Positions 33,091-41,253 of a stretch of 64,000 bases of DNA are shown one piece after another. Position numbers and translations under genes: made by a program. Positions within the stretch are counted from its first letter, which is position 1, and each line of letters begins with the position of its first letter. The stretch is taken from NCBI GenBank assembly GCA_040902745.1, contig JBBDWR010000013.1, positions 186,001-250,000 on the forward strand. Direction: 5' to 3'. The stretch comes from JBBDWR01 sp040902745. Its GTDB lineage: Bacteria > Actinomycetota > UBA4738 > HRBIN12. The notes under the pieces are model-generated. The model was not told where the DNA came from, made no database searches, and saw only the letters and a list, made by a program, of their open reading frames with translations.

Positions 33091-33252
33091 TATGGCAGGT
33101 AATGGAAGGCGTGTCAACATGGCAACGACCCGAAGGCCAGGCGGGGTTCCTTTTTGCTCCACCGCCCGGGTGAAGATATCGGCCTGAAAGCTCTCTCGCG
33201 CAACGACGGCCGAGAGTAGGACCCTGGATCAGCCGACAAGCAAGGGACGAGC

Positions 33253-33840
33253 ATGAGCAAGGACGATGACGAGAAGCTGCTGGACGTGAGGCTGTCTAAG
33301 GCGTACCGCGACAGCGTTGCCCGCGAGGCGCAGCTGAGGCACATGATGACTCACACCGCGGCGGGCCAGCCCATCAAGGGGATCACCACGGACCACCCGC
33401 GGCGCCGGGGTCCTCAGCGGAACAAGGTCGAGAAGCGCGCTGAGAGCCGGGCGCGCTGGGAGGCGAACCGGGTCGTCAAGCGGGACATCCCGCCATACCA
33501 CCTTGACCGCACGGTGCTCCGCGATCCCGAGACGTTCGCCCACCGCCTCACGCCGATCGAGCGGGCCATCATCTTCCTGCGGTGGAAGCGCCGGGTGCCC
33601 ACCCTGGCGGCGGTCGCCCGACTGCTCGGCGGCTACGACGAGTCCACGGTTCGCTCCTCGTACCAGCGCGCGCTGGACGAGACGCGCTGGATGTACGAGG
33701 TCATCGTCCCGATCCTGGACAAGCGGGGACGGGGTGAGCGGATGACTGCTGAGGAGCGGGCTGCATGGGCCAAGTTCCGTGAGCCGCGCGGCGGTCGCGC
33801 CTCTGTGTCGGGGATGTGGACTCACCCCACGAGCCGATGA
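33253..33840 (+). CDS. HTH protein of element 3
   Basis: 195 residues from ATG 33253. The N-terminal 100 residues are basic and polar (RRRGPQRNKVEKRAESRARWE); residues about 105-150 (LTPIERAIIFLRWKRRVPTL and AAVARLLGGYDESTVRSSYQ) form a sigma-region-4-like helix-turn-helix. Probably a regulator or replication initiator. Confidence 0.6.
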   Translation: MSKDDDEKLLDVRLSKAYRDSVAREAQLRHMMTHTAAGQPIKGITTDHPRRRGPQRNKVEKRAESRARWEANRVVKRDIPPYHLDRTVLRDPETFAHRLTPIERAIIFLRWKRRVPTLAAVARLLGGYDESTVRSSYQRALDETRWMYEVIVPILDKRGRGERMTAEERAAWAKFREPRGGRASVSGMWTHPTSR

Positions 33841-33882
33841 AGGCAGCGGCGGATGAGGGGCGGACCAGCTCCGATGTGTAAG

Positions 33883-34000
33883 TGGTCCGAGGTGTACCCG
33901 GGCCTCCTCCTTAGTGGAGGGGAACCGGGGTCGGAGCCGGATGGTCCGAGGTGCCCCCGGGCCTCCGCTATAGCGGAAGGACCCCCGATCAGATGTGTGA
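33883..34000 (+). repeat. Two 59-bp tandem units each holding a hairpin
   Basis: Units start TGGTCCGAGGTG at 33883 and 33942 with CCCGGGCCTCC following. The hairpin arms differ between units but stay paired: CCTCC...GGAGG in the first and TCCGC-TATA-GCGGA in the second. Such compensating change suggests a selected structure (RNA element, terminator pair or origin). It lies between the HTH gene and the next operon. Confidence 0.5.
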
Positions 34001-34009
34001 GGAGATGCC

Positions 34010-34258
34010 ATGGACGTCGTTGAGGCGACGGTGAAGCAGTACCACGAGGCCGAGGAGGCCCTGCTTGACGCTGCCTCGGACCTCCTGGATGAGCTGGACG
34101 GCCCGCGGGACGATCCGCAGGTGCAAGCCTGCATCGCGCGGGTGGATGCGATCTTCGCCGCCGATCCCGTGCTGGGCGCGGCCTTGCAGCGGTACATCAG
34201 CAAGCTGGGCCTGCTCCGGTCGTTCGCCGCGTCCCTGCAGGACGGGGCCACGCCATGA
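34010..34258 (+). CDS. Small helical protein preceding RepA-like ATPase
   Basis: 82 residues from ATG 34010 (TGAGGAG upstream), all helical (EATVKQYHEAEEALLDAASD). Its stop overlaps the next ATG (ATGA). Function unknown; coupled to the ATPase. Confidence 0.6.
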   Translation: MDVVEATVKQYHEAEEALLDAASDLLDELDGPRDDPQVQACIARVDAIFAADPVLGAALQRYISKLGLLRSFAASLQDGATP

Positions 34259-35370
34259 CACCAGACGACATGGAGGCACTGCCGTTCCGCACGCTGGATC
34301 AGCTCGCGGAGCTCGACGGTGTGGAGTACACGTGGGCGTGGGAGCACTACATCGCGGCCAGCGCGCTCACGCTGCTGGTGTCGCGTCCGAAAGTGGGCAA
34401 GAGCACGCTCGCCTGCGGGCTGGTGGGCGCGATCCGCCGCCAGCAGTCCTTCCTCGGCCTTGAGACCGGCCGGAACGTCGGTGTGTTGTACCTGACCGAG
34501 GAAACCAACCCGGTGTCCCTGCGGGCGAAGCTGTTGGCGGCTGGCGTTGAGCCCGGCGATCCCGGGGTTGCTGTGCTGCGCCGCGTGGATGTCTACGAAG
34601 AGCGCTGGGCGGATGTCGCGGCCAGGCTCCACCAACATGCGAAGGCATTCAAGGAGGCAGGCGGCTTCGCGCAGGTGCTGGTCATCGTAGACGTGCTGGG
34701 CGCTTGGGCGGGCTTCGAGGAGGGATCGGAGCAGGACTCCGGTGCCACCCGGGCCGCCATCGAGAAGCTCGGCCCGCTCGCCCGTGACGGGTTCGCGGTC
34801 CTGATCCTGCACCACGCAGGCTGGAGCGGCAAACGGTCCCGCGGTAGCAGCGGCATCGTCGGGGCGGTGGACGTCTGCCTGTTCCTCGACGGTGAGGCCG
34901 GATCGCACAACCCGCGCGCCGTGGAGTACCAGGGAGGTCGCCTGGACACCGGCAGCACACCGGCCCGCGTCAACGTGACGATGGACCACATGGGGCAGAT
35001 GACGGCCCTTGCGCAAGGCCGACGCAACGACGTCGCCCGCAAGCTCGCCACCGTCGTCAACGTCGTGCGGGAGCTTGGTTCGGTCACAGACCGGGACATC
35101 GCGGAACGGATGGGTGTGTCGGAGCGGACTGCTGAGCGGTACCTCCAGGAGCTTGTCGGGTCCGAGCAGCTGCGGCGCCACGACGAGATGGACCACGACG
35201 ACGATGGCCGGATCACCGGCCGCCAGGTCACGTACACGATCGAGGGCCGCGATGAGTACGTGAAGCTGATGGATGACACGTTCCCCGACCCGCTCCGTCC
35301 CAACGGTGAGATGGACTTCGAGGCGCTGTTCGGACTCCATCGCGGCGAAACCGGCGCTCCGAGCGACTGA
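34255..35370 (+). CDS. RepA-like RecA-fold ATPase/helicase with C-terminal HTH
   Basis: 371 residues. Walker A SRPKVGKSTLACG (about 43-55), GVLYLTEETN, Walker B VLVIVDVLGAW, and an arginine/sensor region AVLILHHAGWSGKRSRGSSG, as in RepA/RSF1010-type hexameric helicases and related AAA_25 proteins. The C-terminus (VTDRDIAERMGVSERTAERY) is a helix-turn-helix. Probable replication protein of element 3, with repeats starting right after its stop. Confidence 0.75.
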   Translation: MTPDDMEALPFRTLDQLAELDGVEYTWAWEHYIAASALTLLVSRPKVGKSTLACGLVGAIRRQQSFLGLETGRNVGVLYLTEETNPVSLRAKLLAAGVEPGDPGVAVLRRVDVYEERWADVAARLHQHAKAFKEAGGFAQVLVIVDVLGAWAGFEEGSEQDSGATRAAIEKLGPLARDGFAVLILHHAGWSGKRSRGSSGIVGAVDVCLFLDGEAGSHNPRAVEYQGGRLDTGSTPARVNVTMDHMGQMTALAQGRRNDVARKLATVVNVVRELGSVTDRDIAERMGVSERTAERYLQELVGSEQLRRHDEMDHDDDGRITGRQVTYTIEGRDEYVKLMDDTFPDPLRPNGEMDFEALFGLHRGETGAPSD

Positions 35371-35846
35371 AACTGGCGCGATGGTAGCCACACGAAACCA
35401 CCATCGCGGCGCGAGACAAGACCCATAGAGGCCCCCCAGTAACGACGCGATGGTGCCGTATCCGGCATTCACCATCGCGGCGAAAGATACCTTCGCGGCG
35501 ACTTGCCGCACCCCCTGGCGTCCCTACTCGCCGTTGGAGGACGGGAAGGGGATCGTCATAACCCCGCTTGACCAGCTTCAAGGAGCTGAGTGCTGCGGCG
35601 CTGACGTCGCGCTGCTGGTGCCGCGGCAAGGCGAGTGGCGCTGGATGTGACTGCGGGCCAGTGAACAAACGCAAGCGTGATGCCGGGGATCGCGCGACGA
35701 CCCCTGAGTGGATCCGTGAATGCGATGTGCCCCGATTGGGTGGGGACTCCCCCCCGGGCCTCCGACCGAACCGGCGGTCTTACCAGCTGACACCAGGGCA
35801 ATCGACGCATGACTGCCTGTTTCCAACTACCCAGTGAAGGAGTCCA
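35371..35846. other. Non-coding region of element 3 with paired repeats
   Basis: 476 bp. Holds the CGCGATGGT hairpins (listed separately). Open frames here (such as 35450-35650) lack an RBS and any family features. Confidence 0.5.
35377..35479. repeat. Two hairpins built from CGCGATGGT repeats, candidate origin
   Basis: CGCGATGGT at 35377-35385 and 35446-35454, each followed by its inverse ACCATCGCG at 35400-35408 and 35471-35479. CATCGCGGCGAAA also occurs at 35338-35350 and 35473-35485. They lie directly downstream of the RepA-like gene, the same placement as the repeats of element 2. Confidence 0.55.
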
Positions 35847-36221
35847 ATGACCCAAGCAACCGCCCCAGGCGGCCTCGGCACTGCCGGGCGCGCGCTGTGG
35901 GACCAGATGACTGAGGACATCACCTACCGCCCCGACGAGTACGCAGTGCTCGCGCAGGCGTGCAAGCTGCTGGACACGATCGCCACCCTGCAGGCTGCGG
36001 TCGATGGGGCGCCGCTCACCGTGACCGGATCGACCGGCCAGCAGGTGATCAACCCGCTGCTCATCGAGCTGCGGCTGACCCGGGCTGAGCTGACCCGGCA
36101 GCTGGCGCGCATCGACGTCCCGACCGAGGAGGACGAGGAGACGCGCAGCACCAAGGCCCGCCGATCCGCCAACGCCCGATGGCATGGTGGATCGGTCGGC
36201 AGCATCGTGGACGCGCGCTGA
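35847..36221 (+). CDS. P27-like phage small terminase subunit
   Basis: 124 residues from ATG 35847 with AAGGAG upstream. GGLGTAGRALWDQMTEDI, YAVLAQACKLLDTIATLQAA and QQVINPLLIELRLTRAELTR follow the P27 small-terminase pattern. No large terminase is present; in satellites a private small terminase can redirect a helper's packaging, which is inferred here. Confidence 0.55.
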   Translation: MTQATAPGGLGTAGRALWDQMTEDITYRPDEYAVLAQACKLLDTIATLQAAVDGAPLTVTGSTGQQVINPLLIELRLTRAELTRQLARIDVPTEEDEETRSTKARRSANARWHGGSVGSIVDAR

Positions 36222-36562
36222 TGGGAGCGCTCAAGACCAAGACCGGTGACAAGGTGCGTGACGCGCTGATCGACAGCCTGGCGCGCACCCGCGATCCCGT
36301 GCACCTCCGACTGGCGAAGCTCAGCGGGGATGACTCCAAGCTCACGGCACACGACGAGCTGACGCGCGCGCTGCGTGCCGGCGAGCCGGTCACCGTATCG
36401 GCGGATCAGCTCGGGGATGCCCTGATGGTTGCTGGCGCGCGGATAGACCACGTGCGCAGGGTCGATCGGATCGGAGGGCGATGGATCGTCGAAAGTGACG
36501 GCGCCTACCACCAACCCAAGACGTCCCGGCGCAAGGCCGGGCCAACGGAAGGAGCACCATGA
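36221..36562 (+). CDS. Unknown small protein, element 3 operon
   Basis: 113 residues from ATG 36221 (TGATG overlap with the previous stop). The centre AGEPVTVSADQLGDALMVAGARID suggests a helix-turn-helix-like part, and RIGGRWIVESDGAY a beta hairpin. Not recognised. Confidence 0.55.
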   Translation: MGALKTKTGDKVRDALIDSLARTRDPVHLRLAKLSGDDSKLTAHDELTRALRAGEPVTVSADQLGDALMVAGARIDHVRRVDRIGGRWIVESDGAYHQPKTSRRKAGPTEGAP

Positions 36563-36831
36563 GCGAGCAGACACCGACCCTCCACGAGGCGCTTGCAGAC
36601 CGATGCCGCCGCATCCTGGCGGGACCAGCAGACAAGGCCACCAAGGCCGCCGCCAAGTACCGCCTGGCCGCGATCACCTCGGCACAGGACTTCACGGTGG
36701 GCAGGGCGGAGCTCGGCGCCGCGATCAGCGAGGCGGGCGGGACCGCCCGCGTGGCCGCCAAGGTCAAAGACGGCCCCGACGCTGAGTTCGTCGTGACCAC
36801 CGCAGGGGACTACCGACCGCTGCCCAGCTGA
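36559..36831 (+). CDS. Unknown small protein, element 3 operon
   Basis: 90 residues, ATGA overlap with the preceding gene. Helical N-terminus (HEALADRCRRILAGP), C-terminal strand FVVTTAGDYRPL. Not recognised. Confidence 0.5.
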   Translation: MSEQTPTLHEALADRCRRILAGPADKATKAAAKYRLAAITSAQDFTVGRAELGAAISEAGGTARVAAKVKDGPDAEFVVTTAGDYRPLPS

Positions 36832-36857
36832 GGCAGCACCGACAGCAGGGAGCAGAC

Positions 36858-37355
36858 ATGGCAGGCAAAGAGCACGTCATCAAGGGAGCGCCGCTGGACA
36901 AGCCCATCGACAACCGATCGGAGGCACAGGTTGCCGCCGACAAGCGGGCCGCTGAGCGGAGGGCCAAGGAGCCACAGCCGCAGCTTCACAACGCACCATC
37001 GGTGTTGGCCAAGGCGCGCCAGGAGTCCATGGGCACGCTTGCCCGGGACACACTCAACGCGATCGCAACCAGCCCGGTCCTGCAGACCGGCCAGGCGCTG
37101 CACGCGGAGGATCGCGCGCAGCTGCTCAAGACCGCGCTGGCGGACCTGGACGGCGCACCGCCACGACTGAAGGGCGAGGCCAAGCTGCTGGCCACCTCGA
37201 TCATCTCCGCGATCGAGAAGGGCGACCGCCAGGCCGCCGAGCAGCAGGCCCACGAGGGTGCCTTCGAGCTGGGCCGCAAGCTGGCCGCGTCCGCCTTCGA
37301 GGCACCCGAGGGTCCTGACCCGGAGGCGCTGGCCGCGATGATCAAGCGTGGCTGA
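36858..37355 (+). CDS. Unknown Ala-rich helical protein, element 3 operon
   Basis: 165 residues from ATG 36858 with CAGGGAG upstream. Charged N-terminus (AADKRAAERRAKEPQPQ) and a helical rest (LLKTALADLDGAPPRLKGEA). Its stop overlaps the next GTG. Not recognised. Confidence 0.5.
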   Translation: MAGKEHVIKGAPLDKPIDNRSEAQVAADKRAAERRAKEPQPQLHNAPSVLAKARQESMGTLARDTLNAIATSPVLQTGQALHAEDRAQLLKTALADLDGAPPRLKGEAKLLATSIISAIEKGDRQAAEQQAHEGAFELGRKLAASAFEAPEGPDPEALAAMIKRG

Positions 37356-37554
37356 CAAGGAGCCGCGCAAGCCGCGGCACTGGGACGCTGGCGAGCTCGC
37401 GCGCCGCGACCGCGACCGCCTGCTGGGCTACGACGACAACCCATGGGCTAGCCCGAAGGAGGCTGCCAAGGCGTTCAGGACCATCGCAGCAGAACGGGCC
37501 TCGGCCGGCAACCCGCCGCCGACCTCCGAACACGCAGACCGCATACCGCGGTGA
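37348..37554 (+). CDS. Unknown small charged protein, element 3 operon
   Basis: 68 residues from GTG 37348 overlapping the previous gene by 8 bp. Arg/Asp-rich (ELARRDRDRLLGYDDNPW). Last gene of the run. Confidence 0.45.
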   Translation: MADKEPRKPRHWDAGELARRDRDRLLGYDDNPWASPKEAAKAFRTIAAERASAGNPPPTSEHADRIPR

Positions 37555-37919
37555 AGCGCGCCGGCGGGCAGGTTGAGGAGCCTGGTCGCCGGCCTCCCTG
37601 TGCCTCGCTGGCACGCAGGGTGGTCCCGGTCGGGGCACTCGTCCACGGCACCACCTCCGACAGGAGGCGCCGTGGCTCCGATCGGGGCCGCCCAACCACC
37701 TTCATTCTGGAGCGTGGCATCACCTCCGGCGCGACCGCAGCGATACACCTCCTGCGCACTCTCGTCACGCGAGAGGGTTCCGCCGGCCGTCCCAGGTCCC
37801 ACGCGGGCCAGGAAAGAAAATGCCGCCCGGAGGCGGCATCTCGTTGCGACGGAGGCGGCCGGCCGAAGCCGACAGCGATGCGCCGCTACGGAAGCCGAGG
37901 CGTCTTCGCCACGGCTTGA
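37555..37919. other. Region without a supported gene
   Basis: 365 bp between convergent genes. Only the hairpin at 37820-37839 stands out. Confidence 0.5.
37820..37839 (-). terminator. Terminator of the leftward nuclease/methyltransferase pair
   Basis: ATGCCGCC-CGGA-GGCGGCAT; on the minus strand the stem is followed by TTTTCTTT, a proper rho-independent terminator about 80 nt past the nuclease stop. Confidence 0.75.
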
Positions 37920-39086
37920 CTACCTGTTGCCCTTGGCTCGGTTGTGGGTTACGCACACCATCTGGCAGTTCTTGAGGTCGGTATTCCCAGCCTTCGACCA
38001 TGCAGTGACGTGGTCAGCGTCCATGTCTTTCAGCTTGTAGATTCGGGCCTTGTTGGCGTCATGCCCGATGGCGCAGTACGGGCAGTTGGACTCGCCGGCT
38101 GACTTGGCCTTGTCCGTCTGCTGCTGGTAGGCGATGGTCTTCATGCTCTCGTTGAACAGCCTGATCGACAGCAACTGCGTCTTCTCCCTGCCGCCCAGCA
38201 GGTACTCGTAGATCCCCTTGTGACCGGTCACCGCTGGGTCGGCGCGAAGCTCATCGACGTCGGCGTCGATCTTGGCTGCGTCGTACGACTGCGAGTGATA
38301 CCGCTCGTAGAGCCGTCCCCACTCGAGCCCCCGCATCTCCTTGTCAGGTGGTCGGGTGAAGACGCTGCCGATCCAGTCGATCACCGAGGTGAAGTAGGTC
38401 TTCAGGCCGGCGACGCTGTCGTCGTGGCGGTGCTTCGCGAGGTAGGCGTCGACGCTGATCCCTTGTGGATCAGAGACCCATTCCAGCGCGACCGCCAGGA
38501 CCTCCTGCCGCTTCGGATTCCCCTTGATGTAGGCCGCCCACTTCTGCATGTTCGCGTTGTTGGAGTTGCTGAACTCGGCCTTCGCCTTGGTGATGAAGGG
38601 CCCGGAATACACCGCGTTCAGCAGTTCCTGCCTGTTGAGCGGCACGCCAGCGATGTTGACCGTCTCGAACCACTCCCTGATCTCCTTCTCGGTGCCTTGG
38701 CACTCGTAGACCAGCAGCGTGCTCTTCTCGAGTAACTGCTGATCCTCGATGGGCAGCGAGGAGAACGCCTGCTCCTTGCCGTCGACGCGAATCGCGAACT
38801 TGCCGGTCAGGAAGCGTCCAATGCTGGTGATGCGCTGCTGTCCGTCCAAGACCTCGAGGCCGTCGCCGTTCACGTTGAAGTAGATCAGCCCGAGCGGGTA
38901 GCTGTTAAGCAGCGACTGGATCACGGCGACGTCCAGCTTGCCGTCACCATAGATGTAGTGACGCTGGTACTCCGGCTGGATGACTAGTTTGCCACCGAGG
39001 CCGAACAACCCCTTGCCCTCGAGCTCGTTGTAGACGAATCCATTGAGGACCTCTTTGACGCTGTACTGGGTGAGGTTGGTCTCCAA
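37920..39086 (-). CDS. DUF262 / HNH nuclease (GmrSD-like)
   Basis: 388 residues from TTG 39086, with GGAGGT upstream, 7 nt after the methyltransferase stop. N-terminal DUF262 (ParB/sulfiredoxin-like) shows QPEYQR (37-42) and DGQQR (81-85). The C-terminal HNH has CPYC, MDADHVTAWSKAG and CVTHNRAKGN. GmrS/GmrD-type proteins cut modified DNA; here pairing with a methyltransferase suggests either a restriction partner or a nuclease guarded by methylation. It is shorter than full-length GmrSD fusions. Confidence 0.75.
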   Translation of the reverse strand: METNLTQYSVKEVLNGFVYNELEGKGLFGLGGKLVIQPEYQRHYIYGDGKLDVAVIQSLLNSYPLGLIYFNVNGDGLEVLDGQQRITSIGRFLTGKFAIRVDGKEQAFSSLPIEDQQLLEKSTLLVYECQGTEKEIREWFETVNIAGVPLNRQELLNAVYSGPFITKAKAEFSNSNNANMQKWAAYIKGNPKRQEVLAVALEWVSDPQGISVDAYLAKHRHDDSVAGLKTYFTSVIDWIGSVFTRPPDKEMRGLEWGRLYERYHSQSYDAAKIDADVDELRADPAVTGHKGIYEYLLGGREKTQLLSIRLFNESMKTIAYQQQTDKAKSAGESNCPYCAIGHDANKARIYKLKDMDADHVTAWSKAGNTDLKNCQMVCVTHNRAKGNR

Positions 39087-39093
39087 GGAACGG

Positions 39094-40290
39094 CTACCTC
39101 CGGCGAATGAGGATGCGTTTGAACACCGCATAGTAGCGCGGCTCCGTCAATCCGAGCTTTCGGCGACCACCGATGCTTCCAGTCCCACCCATTTCCTTGT
39201 AAGTCCTCACGAACTCATCGCCCAGTGGCTCCACGCCGAGGTCACGCATCGCCTCCATGTCCTCAGCACTCGCGACAAGCTCGAACTGGTCGGGGTTGTA
39301 CTTGTCCAGGAAGGTGATAGGAACACCCATCACACCGTCGTAATCGCTCGGGATCGCGTCAACGTACGGGACGTCGATGGCATCGAAGTTGTAGTACCGC
39401 TGGTAGCCGACGCCCCGAACGTCCTTGTGCCGGCTGAACTTGATGTTGTCAACGCTCGTCATCAACTGAAGCGGCTCGTGACGACGGCCGTGATCGATGT
39501 TGGTGAACCAGCACGCGTTACCCAGACGTGTGTAGTCGTGCTGATCATCTGACTCGTAGCCGAGCTTCGCAGCCTTGAGGCGGTCGGCCTCCCTCACCTG
39601 GGTTCCCTTCGGGACGCCGAAGACCATGTCGGTGTTGTTGGCTGTCGCCCCTTTCCACAGTCGGTTCGCCTGAATCAGTGGGAAGATCTCCACGTAGGTG
39701 ACGGCGTTGCTGTTGCCGATCATTGAGAACTTCTTGGCACCGTCGATGAGCCAGCCAACGAAGGGCCGGAAGAGGCTGAACGGCGGGTTGGTGATGACGA
39801 TGTCCGCCTCGTCGCGAAGTGTTGTCACCTCCGGGCTGCGGAAGTCGCCGTCGCCCTCTAGGTACTCCCACTGGAGGTCGTCGATGTTGACGACGCCGTC
39901 GTCGTTGATGTCGCTTGGCTCCAGCACGAACTTCTTCCCGTTGACCCGGGTCTTCACCGGGTCGAACTGCGGGTTAGCGGTCTCGAATAGGGTCGGCGCG
40001 TAGAACACCCCTGCCGGGTGGCTGTCAGGTGCGTACGACGTCGAGATCAACTTCTTGATGCCGTAGTCCACGAAGTGCAACGCGAAGAACTTGGCGAAGT
40101 TGCTCCACTCTGGGTCGTCACACGGAAGCAGGATGACCTTGTCGCGGAAGACGTCCGGGTCGTACTCCAGATAGGCGTTCATCTCACGCTCGATATCAGC
40201 CCACTGGGTGTAGAACTCATCGTTCTTTGCAGCCTTCGCTGCGCCCAGATGGCCCTGCACAGCAACTGTGGTGGTCGACGTCGGCGTCAC
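39094..40290 (-). CDS. EcoRI-family adenine-specific DNA methyltransferase
   Basis: 398 residues from GTG 40290. GHLGAAKAAKNDEFYTQWADIE, VILLPCDDPEWSNFAKFF and the catalytic IVITNPPFSLFRPFV (NPPF, 168-171) match M.EcoRI-type N6-adenine methyltransferases, as do VTYVEIFPLI and KWMGVPITFLDKY-like GVMGVPITFLDKYNP. Same operon as the DUF262-HNH nuclease. The recognition site cannot be predicted. Confidence 0.87.
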   Translation of the reverse strand: MTPTSTTTVAVQGHLGAAKAAKNDEFYTQWADIEREMNAYLEYDPDVFRDKVILLPCDDPEWSNFAKFFALHFVDYGIKKLISTSYAPDSHPAGVFYAPTLFETANPQFDPVKTRVNGKKFVLEPSDINDDGVVNIDDLQWEYLEGDGDFRSPEVTTLRDEADIVITNPPFSLFRPFVGWLIDGAKKFSMIGNSNAVTYVEIFPLIQANRLWKGATANNTDMVFGVPKGTQVREADRLKAAKLGYESDDQHDYTRLGNACWFTNIDHGRRHEPLQLMTSVDNIKFSRHKDVRGVGYQRYYNFDAIDVPYVDAIPSDYDGVMGVPITFLDKYNPDQFELVASAEDMEAMRDLGVEPLGDEFVRTYKEMGGTGSIGGRRKLGLTEPRYYAVFKRILIRRR

Positions 40291-40497
40291 CGTGAAAGCC
40301 TAACCCAGCGCACGGACACAAGCAGGCGCCACACATCTCAGCCGGCGCCGTCCACGGACGTCGGCGGGCCTTCCATCGACGCACGCCGCTGGGGGTCCAC
40401 ACCGGCCGGGCAAGCACCTGCCCCAGTGAGACTGGAGCGGGAATCGGATGCTGCAACCTCCCCAGGCGCGCCTGCTCAACCCGCTACGATCGCAGCG

Positions 40498-41220
40498 ATG
40501 AGGCGCTTCCTCCTGTTGGACGCGAACGCCGTGGTCGACTATTTCCTTCCGGACCCAGCGAAGCAGCGGCGCGCCGACCGTACAAGGACGATCGTCGAGG
40601 CAGTGCGTAATCGCGCAGTCGATGAGACCGTGTTGCTTGTGCCGAACGTCTGCATTCCCGAGGTGTTCGGAGTCTTTGCGAAGCACACACTCGGGGGGAG
40701 TTGGAATCCGGGGTCGATGAAGCTCGATCGCCGTCGTCACGAGACGGTACGGCGGAACTTCCGGAAATACTTGCGTCACGGGACGGTCTTTCACCAGTAC
40801 GAGTTGGACCGCTATCACGTCCTCGCGACTGACCTGATCACGCCCGTCGACAACTGGTATCAGATCCGCCGCGGGAAGCAGGCGCGCCGCCAGACGATGG
40901 GCGGCATCGATCGCCTGGTGATCGCCATGGGTATCGTCCTCGCCCGGTTGAACGGCCACCCCAACGTAGCGATCATCACGAGTGACCTCCGGATGGTGAA
41001 GTCCGTTGAACGCGCCCGACGGCTGCCGCCAAGCACTGCGAAGAAGCTTCGCCTTCCCGAGCGCGCGGAGGAGCTCGGCTACCGGTGGAGGCCCGAGGTC
41101 TACCCGAACGTCATCGATCTCCAGCGAGCGCCGAACCGAACGCTTGAGGACTTCTTCGGGCGCTGGCCGATTCCAACCCGGAAGTCTCGCGGGAAGGACG
41201 CCAGAGCGCCCGCGGTGTAG
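40498..41220 (+). CDS. PIN-domain nuclease-like protein
   Basis: 240 residues from ATG 40498. FLLLDANAVVDYFLPD (Asp8, Asp14) and later acidic residues (NVCIPEVFGVF, GGIDRLVIAMG, AIITSDLRMV) give the four acidic positions of a PIN RNase. It is longer than VapC toxins and no antitoxin is adjacent. Divergent from the methyltransferase. Could be an abortive-infection effector or a tRNA/mRNA nuclease; role inferred. Confidence 0.65.
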   Translation: MRRFLLLDANAVVDYFLPDPAKQRRADRTRTIVEAVRNRAVDETVLLVPNVCIPEVFGVFAKHTLGGSWNPGSMKLDRRRHETVRRNFRKYLRHGTVFHQYELDRYHVLATDLITPVDNWYQIRRGKQARRQTMGGIDRLVIAMGIVLARLNGHPNVAIITSDLRMVKSVERARRLPPSTAKKLRLPERAEELGYRWRPEVYPNVIDLQRAPNRTLEDFFGRWPIPTRKSRGKDARAPAV

Positions 41221-41253
41221 CGGGACGGAAGGCCATGGCAAAGGCGACCAAGG

